Shown: piece by piece, positions 1-5,494 of the stretch
Layout: the number at the start of each line of letters is the position of its first letter
How positions within the stretch are numbered: the stretch's first letter is position 1
From: Candidatus Gastranaerophilales bacterium
GTDB lineage: Bacteria > Cyanobacteriota > Vampirovibrionia > Gastranaerophilales > JAQUYY01
Reading direction: 5' to 3'
Assembly: GCA_028691575.1 (NCBI GenBank)
Contig: JAQUYY010000096.1
Span: forward strand, 1 to 6,859
Length of the DNA: 6,859 nt
Notes under the pieces: generated by a model
Seen by the model: the letters and a program-made list of their open reading frames with translations, nothing else
Told to the model about the DNA's origin: nothing
Databases searched by the model: none
Program-made: the position numbers and the translations under genes

Positions 1-480
1 AATTTTGCTCTGAGAAATATGCAGGAGGCAATCAAATTAAAACCTAACAATGCCGAATTTTATAATGAAGTTTCTGAAATATATGAATATCTTGATGATC
101 CTGATAATTCAGTTAAAAACATGGTCACAGCAACATCTTTAGCTCCTCAAAATCCTTTATACCATGCCAATTTGGGTTCCGCTCTGTTTTTTGCAGGAAA
201 TAATGCAGAAGCTATTAAATCTTATCAAAGGGCATTAAGATTTGATCCGACCAATGCTGATATATACTTGAATATGGCAACAATTTTTGAAACAGCAGCT
301 AATTACAAAGATGCTTATATCTATTATCAATATGCTGTAAAATACACTCAGGATGAAGAAGTAAAACAAAATATTCAAGGTAAAATGAAAAAAGTTGAAG
401 CACTTGCCCAAAAAAGACAAATAGATGTTCAAGACACGAATAAAGGCTTGGGTTCATTATTTGGCAAATTTAAAAAATAA
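1..480 (+). CDS. TPR-repeat protein, 3' end only
   Basis: The reading frame is open from the first base of the window (N-F-A-L-R-N precede the first internal Met at 19), so the gene begins upstream and only about 159 C-terminal residues are visible. Counting from that Met, three consecutive 34-residue tetratricopeptide units can be seen at about 11-44, 45-78 and 79-112. The best is NPLYHANLGSALFFAGN..AEAIKSYQRALRFDPT, with the usual small, Gly, Ala and Pro positions. After the repeats comes a charged helical tail (KMKKVEALAQKR) ending in GLGSLFGKFKK. TPR solenoids bind other proteins, but nothing here tells which partner. The stop lies 3 nt before the histidine kinase start, so the two are probably co-transcribed and the TPR protein may belong to the same signalling or envelope function. 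The specific role is unknown. Confidence 0.9.
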   Translation, partial: NFALRNMQEAIKLKPNNAEFYNEVSEIYEYLDDPDNSVKNMVTATSLAPQNPLYHANLGSALFFAGNNAEAIKSYQRALRFDPTNADIYLNMATIFETAANYKDAYIYYQYAVKYTQDEEVKQNIQGKMKKVEALAQKRQIDVQDTNKGLGSLFGKFKK

Positions 481-483
481 AAT

Positions 484-1824
484 ATGTTTGATTTTTTTAC
501 ACAAAATACAATATCTATTATTCTTTTTTTCCTTTTTGTATTTTCATTAGGGTTTATTATTTATCTGGAATTCCGTCATTTTATACTGATAAAATCCTTG
601 GACAAATTAAAACATATAGTAAAAGCAATCAGGTACGGGAATTTATCAAGAAGAATAAAGATTAAACATAAAGGGGAAATTGCCCTGCTTGCAGAAAGTT
701 TTAATAATATGATTGAGGCTCTTGAAGATAGAGAATCAATGATTAAGGCTTATGAAACAGAATTAAGAGAGCAGAATGCTTATTTGAAAAGTATTTTTAA
801 TTCTCTCGCCGATGGTATTATTATAATATCAGAAGAGTTTAAAATACTGAAAATAAATCCCAGTATTGCAGAATGGGCAGGAGAACCTGAAAAAAGTATT
901 TTAGGCAAGTATTTCAACGATATAATAATTTGTAATTGTCAAAACGATTGCAATAACGGTATATCAAACGGAAGCTGTGCTGTTATTCAAAAAAATAAAA
1001 AAATTTCAAATGAAATAAAAATTCAAAATAAAAAAACAGGGGAAACAAAATGTTTTAATGTTCTATCTTCGCTGGTTACAGATTCGCAAAATAGAAAAAA
1101 TTATGTAATAACATTAAATGATATAACTCAAATTAAAGAAATGGATGAAATGCGAGATGATTTTATAGCAACACTTACGCATGATTTAAAAGTCCCGTTA
1201 ATTGCAGGTTCAAATACATTGAAATTTTTATTAAAAGAAACATTTGGAAAGCTAAATGACAAACAAAAAGAAGCCGCTGAAAATATGCTCGAGAGCAACG
1301 AAGAAGTTATTGGCATGGTCAATAATTTGCTTGATTCATACAGGCATGATGCCGGTAAATATGAATTAATTAAGGAAAAAACCGATATTGAAAAATTATT
1401 TTTGGAAAGTATTGAAAATATTAAACCTTTAGCATTAAAAAGAAATCAAGAGTTAAAAATCAATATAGCACAAGACATTCCAAATATTGATATTGATGGA
1501 AATGAAATTAAAAGAGTTATCATAAATTTGTTGAATAATTCAATCGCATATACCCAAAAAGAAGGCAGTATCGGGTTAAATGCTAAAGTTGACAGAGATT
1601 TTCTTGTAATAGAAATTTTTGACAACGGAAAAGGTATTGCGTCAAAAGATATTGAACATATTTTTGAGCGATTTTTTACAAAAGCAAGGAAATTCAGAAA
1701 AATAGGATCGGGATTGGGGCTTTATCTTTCAAAAAAAATTATTGAGAAACATGGCGGAACTATTAACGTAAACAGCAAGGAAAATCAAGGCAGTTCGTTC
1801 GTTATTCGTCTTCCTTTAGTTTAG
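484..1824 (+). CDS. Membrane sensor histidine kinase (HAMP-PAS-HisKA-HATPase_c)
   Basis: This is a 446-aa two-component sensor kinase. A single hydrophobic helix (about residues 9-30) anchors it and there is no sizeable extracytoplasmic domain. A HAMP-like linker (about 34-85), a short coiled coil, and a PAS domain (about 98-218) follow. The HisKA phosphoacceptor is H233 in LTHDLKVPL. The ATPase domain has an N box (NLLNNS, 348-353), a G1 box (DNGKGI, 380-385), an F box (FERFF, 394-398) and a G2 box (GSGLGL, 408-413), so all catalytic motifs are intact. The PAS domain carries four closely spaced cysteines (C150, C152, C156, C165), which suggests redox or metal sensing; this is inference. The dimerisation region resembles cyanobacterial kinases. 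No response regulator is in the window, so the partner is elsewhere. The gene follows the TPR gene by 3 nt, with no strong Shine-Dalgarno sequence before its ATG. Confidence 0.95.
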   Translation: MFDFFTQNTISIILFFLFVFSLGFIIYLEFRHFILIKSLDKLKHIVKAIRYGNLSRRIKIKHKGEIALLAESFNNMIEALEDRESMIKAYETELREQNAYLKSIFNSLADGIIIISEEFKILKINPSIAEWAGEPEKSILGKYFNDIIICNCQNDCNNGISNGSCAVIQKNKKISNEIKIQNKKTGETKCFNVLSSLVTDSQNRKNYVITLNDITQIKEMDEMRDDFIATLTHDLKVPLIAGSNTLKFLLKETFGKLNDKQKEAAENMLESNEEVIGMVNNLLDSYRHDAGKYELIKEKTDIEKLFLESIENIKPLALKRNQELKINIAQDIPNIDIDGNEIKRVIINLLNNSIAYTQKEGSIGLNAKVDRDFLVIEIFDNGKGIASKDIEHIFERFFTKARKFRKIGSGLGLYLSKKIIEKHGGTINVNSKENQGSSFVIRLPLV

Positions 1825-1838
1825 ATAAACTCACTCAC

Positions 1839-1915
1839 GTCATTGTAAGCGTACGCTAAGTATACCGGAATGAGTTAGTTTTCGTTACCTGCATGGTATA
1901 GTTTCTCGCAATGAC
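1839..1915. repeat. Imperfect palindromic intergenic element (dispersed-repeat-like)
   Basis: The segment starts with GTCATTGTAAG (1839-1849) and ends with CTCGCAATGAC (1905-1915), whose complement is GTCATTGCGAG; 9 of 11 positions match. A second nested pair, TATACC (1861-1866) and GGTATA (1895-1900), lies at consistent positions inside, and AGCGTACGCT (1848-1857) is a perfect palindrome. The nested arms suggest a mobile or REP/MITE-like noncoding element that could fold as RNA. A GTCATTGCAAGGAG sequence occurs again at 5871. Whether it is genome-wide repetitive cannot be seen from one window. Confidence 0.5.
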
Positions 1916-1927
1916 AACAAATAATAC

Positions 1928-1968
1928 AAAATCTTCAAATCTTATTGACATTAAAATTTGAAGATTTT
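1928..1968 (+). terminator. 13-bp inverted repeat; possible terminator of the kinase operon
   Basis: AAAATCTTCAAAT (1928-1940) is the perfect reverse complement of ATTTGAAGATTTT (1956-1968), separated by 15 nt. As RNA it forms an AT-rich hairpin followed by TTTTATTATT, a weak U-rich tail, so it may end transcription of the TPR-kinase unit. The same DNA carries the next promoter: its -35 hexamer lies in the loop and its -10 begins at the last base of the right arm. The repeat could therefore instead be an operator. Confidence 0.5.
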
Positions 1969-1973
1969 ATTAT
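1945..1973 (+). promoter_or_regulatory. Sigma70-type promoter for the riboswitch operon
   Basis: TTGACA at 1945-1950 is a perfect -35 hexamer. TATTAT at 1968-1973 matches the -10 consensus at 5 of 6 positions, with an optimal 17-nt spacer. The predicted start, about 6-8 nt downstream near 1980, coincides with the 5' strand of the riboswitch P1 stem (1979-1986). That coincidence supports both calls. The promoter sits inside a 13-bp inverted repeat, which may add regulation by a protein. Confidence 0.75.
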
Positions 1974-2053
1974 TAAATTAACTCAAAAAAGGAAATGGGT
2001 TGAAAATCCCCAGCCGGGTCGCGACCGTTAAAGTCGGAATACTTAATTGAGTT

Positions 2054-2075
2054 ATGTATATTTTAAAATATACAT
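2054..2075. repeat. 22-nt perfect palindrome between aptamer and expression platform
   Basis: The 22 nt are a perfect palindrome centred between 2064 and 2065 (TGTATATTTT followed by its complement), directly abutting the 3' strand of P1. In RNA it can form a hairpin of about 9 bp that would stack on P1 and space the aptamer from the following P13-like hairpin. As DNA it could be an operator. No U-tract follows, so it is not a terminator. Confidence 0.6.
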
Positions 2076-2076
2076 G

Positions 2077-2107
2077 TTGCAGGTACTTCGTCACCAAGTA
2101 ACCGCAA
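2077..2107 (+). promoter_or_regulatory. P13-like / anti-antiterminator hairpin of the riboswitch
   Basis: TTGC (2077-2080) pairs with GCAA (2104-2107), GGT (2082-2084) with ACC (2101-2103), and ACTT (2085-2088) with AAGT (2096-2099), leaving bulges at 2081 and 2100 and the loop CGTCACC. This 11-bp hairpin uses the same bases (2079-2088) that pair with 2134-2143 in the antiterminator, so the two structures exclude each other. Its position after P1 corresponds to the regulatory stem-loop that makes the kissing contact with L5 in cobalamin riboswitches. Confidence 0.65.
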
Positions 2108-2137
2108 TGCAAATTTTGATTTGTATTGTTTTGAAGT

Positions 2138-2165
2138 ATCTGCTAAAAATAAGGCAGATTTTTTT
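2138..2165 (+). terminator. Intrinsic terminator of the riboswitch
   Basis: ATCTGC (2138-2143) pairs with GCAGAT (2154-2159), extendable by a T-G pair at 2144/2153, and a run of seven T follows (2159-2165). It lies 27 nt before the chosen start of the first operon gene and after a strong promoter, so it acts as a conditional stop. The alternative pairing of 2132-2143 with 2079-2090 (12 bp including two wobbles) destroys the stem. Confidence 0.75.
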
Positions 2166-2192
2166 ATTGAAAAATTATCAAGAAAGCAAATC

Positions 2193-2918
2193 ATGGCAAA
2201 ATTGGCAATACAACCAAATACAATTCCAAAAGCAAAATGTCCTCACGGAAACCCCATTGGTGCTTGTCCAATGTGTGCCGGAATGAGTGGCGGCGGTAGT
2301 AAAAGCACAAAAATTAAACCTAATGAAATGTCTTGGGATGAATGCTATGCAATAGGACAATTTTTGAAAAATTTAAAAATTAGAGCTGAATTAAACGATC
2401 AGGCATTTGAAAAAAGTCTTGCAAATACATTAAATCAGCAAAAAATCGAAGTGAATTTTGCACAAAAAATTGCAAATTTAAATAATTTAATCCAGACAAA
2501 ATTATCTGATATTGCTGCTCAAAGACCAATTTTAAACATAATTACCAAGCCTTTGCAGTTTGTCGCAAATATTATCTCAAAATTAACGAATTTTATACAA
2601 AATACAGCGGTGAAAATTAATAATTTTATACAAGAAACCATATCAAAATTTGCAAATATTTCAGATAAACTTGCCGCAATTTTCGGGGAGCAAAAAAATG
2701 CTATTGAAAAATTTATTTCTGATAATTTTGGCAAAGTTAGAAAAAAAATATTCAGTTTCTTTGAAATGATTGACGCACAGATGCAGCAAGGCGATCAGCA
2801 AGATGATAAAGAAAAAGACTGGTTAGAAAAACTTCGACATAAAATATCAAAATTTATATTGCCTTGGGAAAAAATTGAAGGGGAAAAATTGTTAAATAAC
2901 ACAGAGGAAATTATATGA
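2193..2918 (+). CDS. Hypothetical helical protein with CPHGxPxGACPxC motif
   Basis: A 241-aa product of unknown function. I chose the ATG at 2193 because the frame's earlier ATG (2121) lies upstream of the riboswitch terminator and the residues it would add look like translated leader. A weak AGAAAG precedes 2193. The N-terminus holds KCPHGNPIGACPMCAG: C16, H18, C25 and C28 could bind zinc, followed by a glycine patch (MSGGG). From memory, this motif recurs at the start of proteins in Gastranaerophilales; that is unverified. Residues about 46-65 (MSWDECYAIGQFLKNLK) are helical. From about 100 to 195 there is a run of amphipathic, NFIQ-rich helices without a clear TM segment, then a charged Gln/Asp-rich linker and a basic C-terminal helix (FILPWEK). 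It overlaps the next gene by ATGA, implying translational coupling and a joint function with that membrane protein. Confidence 0.8.
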   Translation: MAKLAIQPNTIPKAKCPHGNPIGACPMCAGMSGGGSKSTKIKPNEMSWDECYAIGQFLKNLKIRAELNDQAFEKSLANTLNQQKIEVNFAQKIANLNNLIQTKLSDIAAQRPILNIITKPLQFVANIISKLTNFIQNTAVKINNFIQETISKFANISDKLAAIFGEQKNAIEKFISDNFGKVRKKIFSFFEMIDAQMQQGDQQDDKEKDWLEKLRHKISKFILPWEKIEGEKLLNNTEEII

Positions 2919-4411
2919 TTTTTCAAGCAAATCTAGGACAATTTAACCCTGATAAACATAGAAAAAATGCAACAAAAGACAGACAAGAAAAAAATCTTAT
3001 TGCAACAAAAGAAGGTGTATTGGTTGATAATTTTATTAAAGAAGATATAGATAATGCTTTTGATACAGGCTTTATCATTCCTCAAAATACTTCCATGCCA
3101 AAGGAATTGACAGAAACCCCAATTTATCAAAAGAAAAAACTTCTTGATAATCCGTTAGTTCCTCTATGTCTTGGAACACTTGGTGTGCTTGGTTCTGTGG
3201 CTGTATTTTCAAAAATCATTCATAATACGGCAAAACATCAATTAAAACTTCCGACCTGGAAAAGTTTACCGGAACTTCCCCGAAATATGAATTTAAATGA
3301 TGAAAATCATTTTGTGACCTATGTTGCCATACAAAATCCGTCTTTAAAAAATACAATTGGTGCATTTGCAATGTTTGGCTTTGCAGGTGCTACTTTTATT
3401 ATGAAAAGTTTTGTTGACGGATTCAAAGAAATTTGGGTGAAAAAACAAGATGCGAAAATTCAGGAAAATCTTCAGGAAAACCTTATTGATGTTGAAACAA
3501 AATGTTTTTCAGGCAAACATCAGATTATTAATAATATGTTGAATCAGAAAACAAAAGAGTTTAAAGCTCTTATGTGTACGAAACAAGAGCAAAATTGTTT
3601 CCCTCCAAGTGTTTTTAAAGGTTTTACCGCCTTTAAAGGCTCAAAAAAACAAAATAAAGAAGAAAATAATACAAAAAATAATCTCTTATATCTTGGCGTT
3701 GGTGTTTCTACACTGGTTTTATCAACAGTTTTGACGGGGAAAATATTTAAAAATCTAAGAAATACCGCCAATGAGTTTCAAAAATACCACAATGGGCTTC
3801 ACGATACTGTAAAAGAAATTTTGAAAAAAAGTCCTGAAAAGGTTTTGCAAGAGGAAAAAGAAACCGTAAAACAAATATTTCAAACTTTAAATTTCAAATC
3901 AGATTTTGCTCAAAAAGAACTTGAAAAAGCAGGTTATAAAAAAGAAGATATAGAGCCGATTACAGATGTTTTGAAAAGAAAAGAAGCTATTTTCGTTTCT
4001 CCTCCCGAGGCATTGGGAGGTAAACAGGGAATTCAGTATTATACTTATATTGATGATGTCAGAGGGCATTTTTATAACTGGATAATGAATAAAGACAATA
4101 AACTTTTAAGGAATTTATTTCTTGCACTTGCAAGTGTTTCGGGGGTTGGATATCTTGGGAAAACAGCAGTTGAAGCTCAAAAAGAATTTCAGGTTAACAA
4201 AGTTAATGCGCAAACTGAATTGCAATTGCAAAAAAATCTTGTAAATGTTGAGCTCAAGAACTTCCTTGCCAAGAAAAACAGTGCAATAAATCCTTTAATG
4301 GACGATTTCAGGCAAAAAGTCAATAAAGGCAAAAATACAAACACTCTTCACCAAAATGCTACTGAAATTCTTAATGAAATTAAAAATGGTGCACCATTTA
4401 TTTATGCTTAA
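2915..4411 (+). CDS. Hypothetical membrane protein of two duplicated TM modules
   Basis: A 498-aa protein that I do not recognise. Four hydrophobic segments are visible at about 81-100, 147-165, 256-275 and 400-417, with no signal peptide. The N-terminal 75 residues are polar. The protein consists of two diverged copies of one module (TM, loop, TM, charged helix): about 78-215 and 254-465. The clearest match is residues 164-211 against 416-463, with shared spacing at VKK..A, LQ.NL, V-E-K-F and K...N.L. Loop 2, between TM3 and TM4, is long (about 125 residues) and contains VSPPEALGGKQGIQYYTYIDDVRGH. The start ATG overlaps the stop of the preceding gene (ATGA). Position in a riboswitch-led operon and the membrane nature permit a transport or envelope role, but no transporter signature is evident. 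Confidence 0.85.
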   Translation: MIFQANLGQFNPDKHRKNATKDRQEKNLIATKEGVLVDNFIKEDIDNAFDTGFIIPQNTSMPKELTETPIYQKKKLLDNPLVPLCLGTLGVLGSVAVFSKIIHNTAKHQLKLPTWKSLPELPRNMNLNDENHFVTYVAIQNPSLKNTIGAFAMFGFAGATFIMKSFVDGFKEIWVKKQDAKIQENLQENLIDVETKCFSGKHQIINNMLNQKTKEFKALMCTKQEQNCFPPSVFKGFTAFKGSKKQNKEENNTKNNLLYLGVGVSTLVLSTVLTGKIFKNLRNTANEFQKYHNGLHDTVKEILKKSPEKVLQEEKETVKQIFQTLNFKSDFAQKELEKAGYKKEDIEPITDVLKRKEAIFVSPPEALGGKQGIQYYTYIDDVRGHFYNWIMNKDNKLLRNLFLALASVSGVGYLGKTAVEAQKEFQVNKVNAQTELQLQKNLVNVELKNFLAKKNSAINPLMDDFRQKVNKGKNTNTLHQNATEILNEIKNGAPFIYA

Positions 4412-4413
4412 TT

Positions 4414-4420
4414 TGAGGAA
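4414..4420 (+). promoter_or_regulatory. Shine-Dalgarno of the third operon gene
   Basis: TGAGGAA with its GAGG core (4415-4418) lies 8 nt before ATG 4427. It is the only clear Shine-Dalgarno sequence in the three-gene operon and fixes that start. The first gene has only AGAAAG and the second relies on the ATGA overlap. Confidence 0.75.
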
Positions 4421-4426
4421 TTTAAA

Positions 4427-4948
4427 ATGATTGTTAATCCGATACAAAATCAAATTTATCAAAACAGATTTCAACAAAATGATAGTTTTGCTCTTGCGCA
4501 AAATATCGGTAAACAAGTTTTTTTACCTGATATGACAAGGAATTATACTATTTTCAATCAGCCTTTGGTAAATAGTCTTGTAAATAATCGGGAAAAAGCA
4601 ATTCCTGCTGTAGTTGATGTTTTAAGCAAAACTTCTGAGGAGAAAGTTATAGCAGAAGGGCTTTACACTCTTGATAGAATGATTGATGCTGGAGTAAAAG
4701 AAGTTGAAAAAACTTATCCTGTTATTTCAAGATTTAATAATACAACTTCACCTACAGTACAGGCGCTGTTGGCGGGTATATATAGAAAAACTCAAGTCCC
4801 GGATGGCTTTGGACCACTTTGTAAGATGATGGTAAGAAATTCTCTATTGCCGACTTGTCCATATTTTGATCCGACAGAAGAAATTGGCGGTGCAATTTTA
4901 GACTATTTAAGAAATTCAAATGCTCAAAATTTGTATAAACAGGGATAA
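4427..4948 (+). CDS. Hypothetical protein with HEAT-like helical repeats
   Basis: A 173-aa cytoplasmic protein with no signal peptide or TM segment. A Gln/Asn-rich N-terminus (MIVNPIQNQIYQNRFQQND) precedes a helical body from about residue 46. The stretch REKAIPAVVDVLSKT-SEEKVIAEGLYTLDRMIDAGV-KEVEKTYPVISRFNN reads like paired HEAT/ARM-type helices. A conserved-looking TSPTVQALLAGIYRKTQVPDGFGPLCKMMVRNSLLP and a C-terminal helix (GGAILDYLRN) follow. Such solenoids usually act as protein-binding scaffolds; the partner here is unknown. It is the last gene of the riboswitch operon, 15 nt after the membrane protein gene, with its own good Shine-Dalgarno. I recall similar sequences in Gastranaerophilales as uncharacterised proteins, without being able to check. 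No terminator hairpin is obvious in the 48 nt before the convergent gene. Confidence 0.82.
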   Translation: MIVNPIQNQIYQNRFQQNDSFALAQNIGKQVFLPDMTRNYTIFNQPLVNSLVNNREKAIPAVVDVLSKTSEEKVIAEGLYTLDRMIDAGVKEVEKTYPVISRFNNTTSPTVQALLAGIYRKTQVPDGFGPLCKMMVRNSLLPTCPYFDPTEEIGGAILDYLRNSNAQNLYKQG

Positions 4949-4996
4949 TAAATTTTTTCAAGTTACTATTTGATTGATCCTGCCTCATTTTTTGTT

Positions 4997-5449
4997 TTAA
5001 TTGCCGGTTCTCGATATAAAACTAATCAAAGCAGGGACTATTTCAATTTTGTAAATTTTTTCAATTGTTTCTATATTTGGAAACGGCGAAATATCAACAA
5101 TAGTAAGCCCTTTTTCTGTTTTCAGCACATTTATTGAACAGAAATTCAAGCCAAATTCATTTGCAACTTTTATGACACTGCTTTGTAATAATTCTGAGGG
5201 GTAAATGACTTGAGGCAGTTGAGGTTTCAGGAAATCAAGATTTCTGGCAAATGAAAAAAATATTTTATTTTCTAACACAATAAAATTAAAAATTTTTGAA
5301 GAAAATAGTGGCGGGAGATTATAAAAAATAAAATTTTTATAATCCGGTTTAAAGAATTTCAGTAAAGAATAATAATCAAACAAAGTGTTCAAAACCGTTT
5401 TATTATCAACAAAAATGGCATTAAAATATTCATTTTGAAACGATGGCAT
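4997..5449 (-). CDS. C-terminal fragment of the interrupted ATP-grasp gene
   Basis: This is the segment after the premature stop, counted from the first Met (150 residues). That Met falls right after the LPAIVK strand, so independent translation from it would lose the ATP-binding lysine and give a non-functional ATP-grasp half. The C-terminal VANEFGLNFCSINVLK...GLTIVDISPFPNIETIEK aligns by eye with the RimK pattern GLDVAGVDLL..GPLVLEVNSSPGLEGIEK. The start is therefore probably not a real initiation site. Confidence 0.5.
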   Translation of the reverse strand: MPSFQNEYFNAIFVDNKTVLNTLFDYYSLLKFFKPDYKNFIFYNLPPLFSSKIFNFIVLENKIFFSFARNLDFLKPQLPQVIYPSELLQSSVIKVANEFGLNFCSINVLKTEKGLTIVDISPFPNIETIEKIYKIEIVPALISFISRTGN

Positions 5450-5494
5450 TTTAACAATTGCAGGGAGTTTTTTTTCAAAAGTTTTTTTATTAAT

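Larger units (their letters stand above)
1979..2165 (+). promoter_or_regulatory. Cobalamin riboswitch (class II / AdoCbl-variant-like) with transcription-termination platform
   Basis: The aptamer spans 1979-2054 and is closed by P1 TAACTCAA (1979-1986) with TTGAGTTA (2047-2054). Inside, GGAAA (1991-1995), a TGGG/CCCA hairpin with loop TTGAAAATC (1996-2012), GGGTCGCGACCGTTA (2016-2030) and AGTCGGAATACT (2032-2043) follow the order of the conserved cobalamin aptamer core: GGGAA, GGTGAAAATCC, CGC-ACYGTWA, AGTCGGAATACC. The long peripheral arms of class I are absent and the length is about 76 nt, as in compact class II elements. Downstream are a hairpin (2077-2107), a competing antiterminator (2079-2090 with 2132-2143) and a terminator (2138-2165). 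Ligand binding would be expected to favour the hairpin and terminator, giving OFF control. The ligand is inferred from resemblance only. It precedes three genes not recognisable as cobalamin genes. Confidence 0.78.

Noticed and set aside
235..432. 65-aa hydrophobic minus-strand ORF
   Set aside because: It is antisense to clear TPR repeats; its Phe/Ile-rich content is the complement of Lys/Asn codons in AT-rich DNA.
2000..2095. Kissing contact between the TTGAAAATC loop and the CGTCACC loop
   Set aside because: Only three contiguous pairs (TGA with TCA) are evident by eye, too weak to claim although the geometry is right.
2121..2192. Upstream ATG adding 24 residues to the CPHG protein
   Set aside because: That start lies before the riboswitch terminator and overlaps the antiterminator. 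The added residues (MYCFEVSAKNKADFF) look like translated leader, while 2193 puts the Cys motif near the N-terminus as expected.
2047..2286. 79-aa plus-strand ORF starting in the riboswitch
   Set aside because: It begins inside P1, runs through the palindrome and terminator, and then overlaps the CPHG gene in another frame; it is a chance frame.
3544..3771. 75-aa minus-strand ORF
   Set aside because: It lies wholly antisense to the 498-aa membrane protein and is a mirror of its Lys/Asn-rich linker.
4752..4988. 78-aa minus-strand ORF
   Set aside because: It is antisense to the better supported HEAT-like gene, which has a good Shine-Dalgarno sequence, and has no recognisable features.
4949..4996. 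Bidirectional terminator between the convergent genes
   Set aside because: T-rich runs are present, but I could not find a convincing stem directly before them on either strand.
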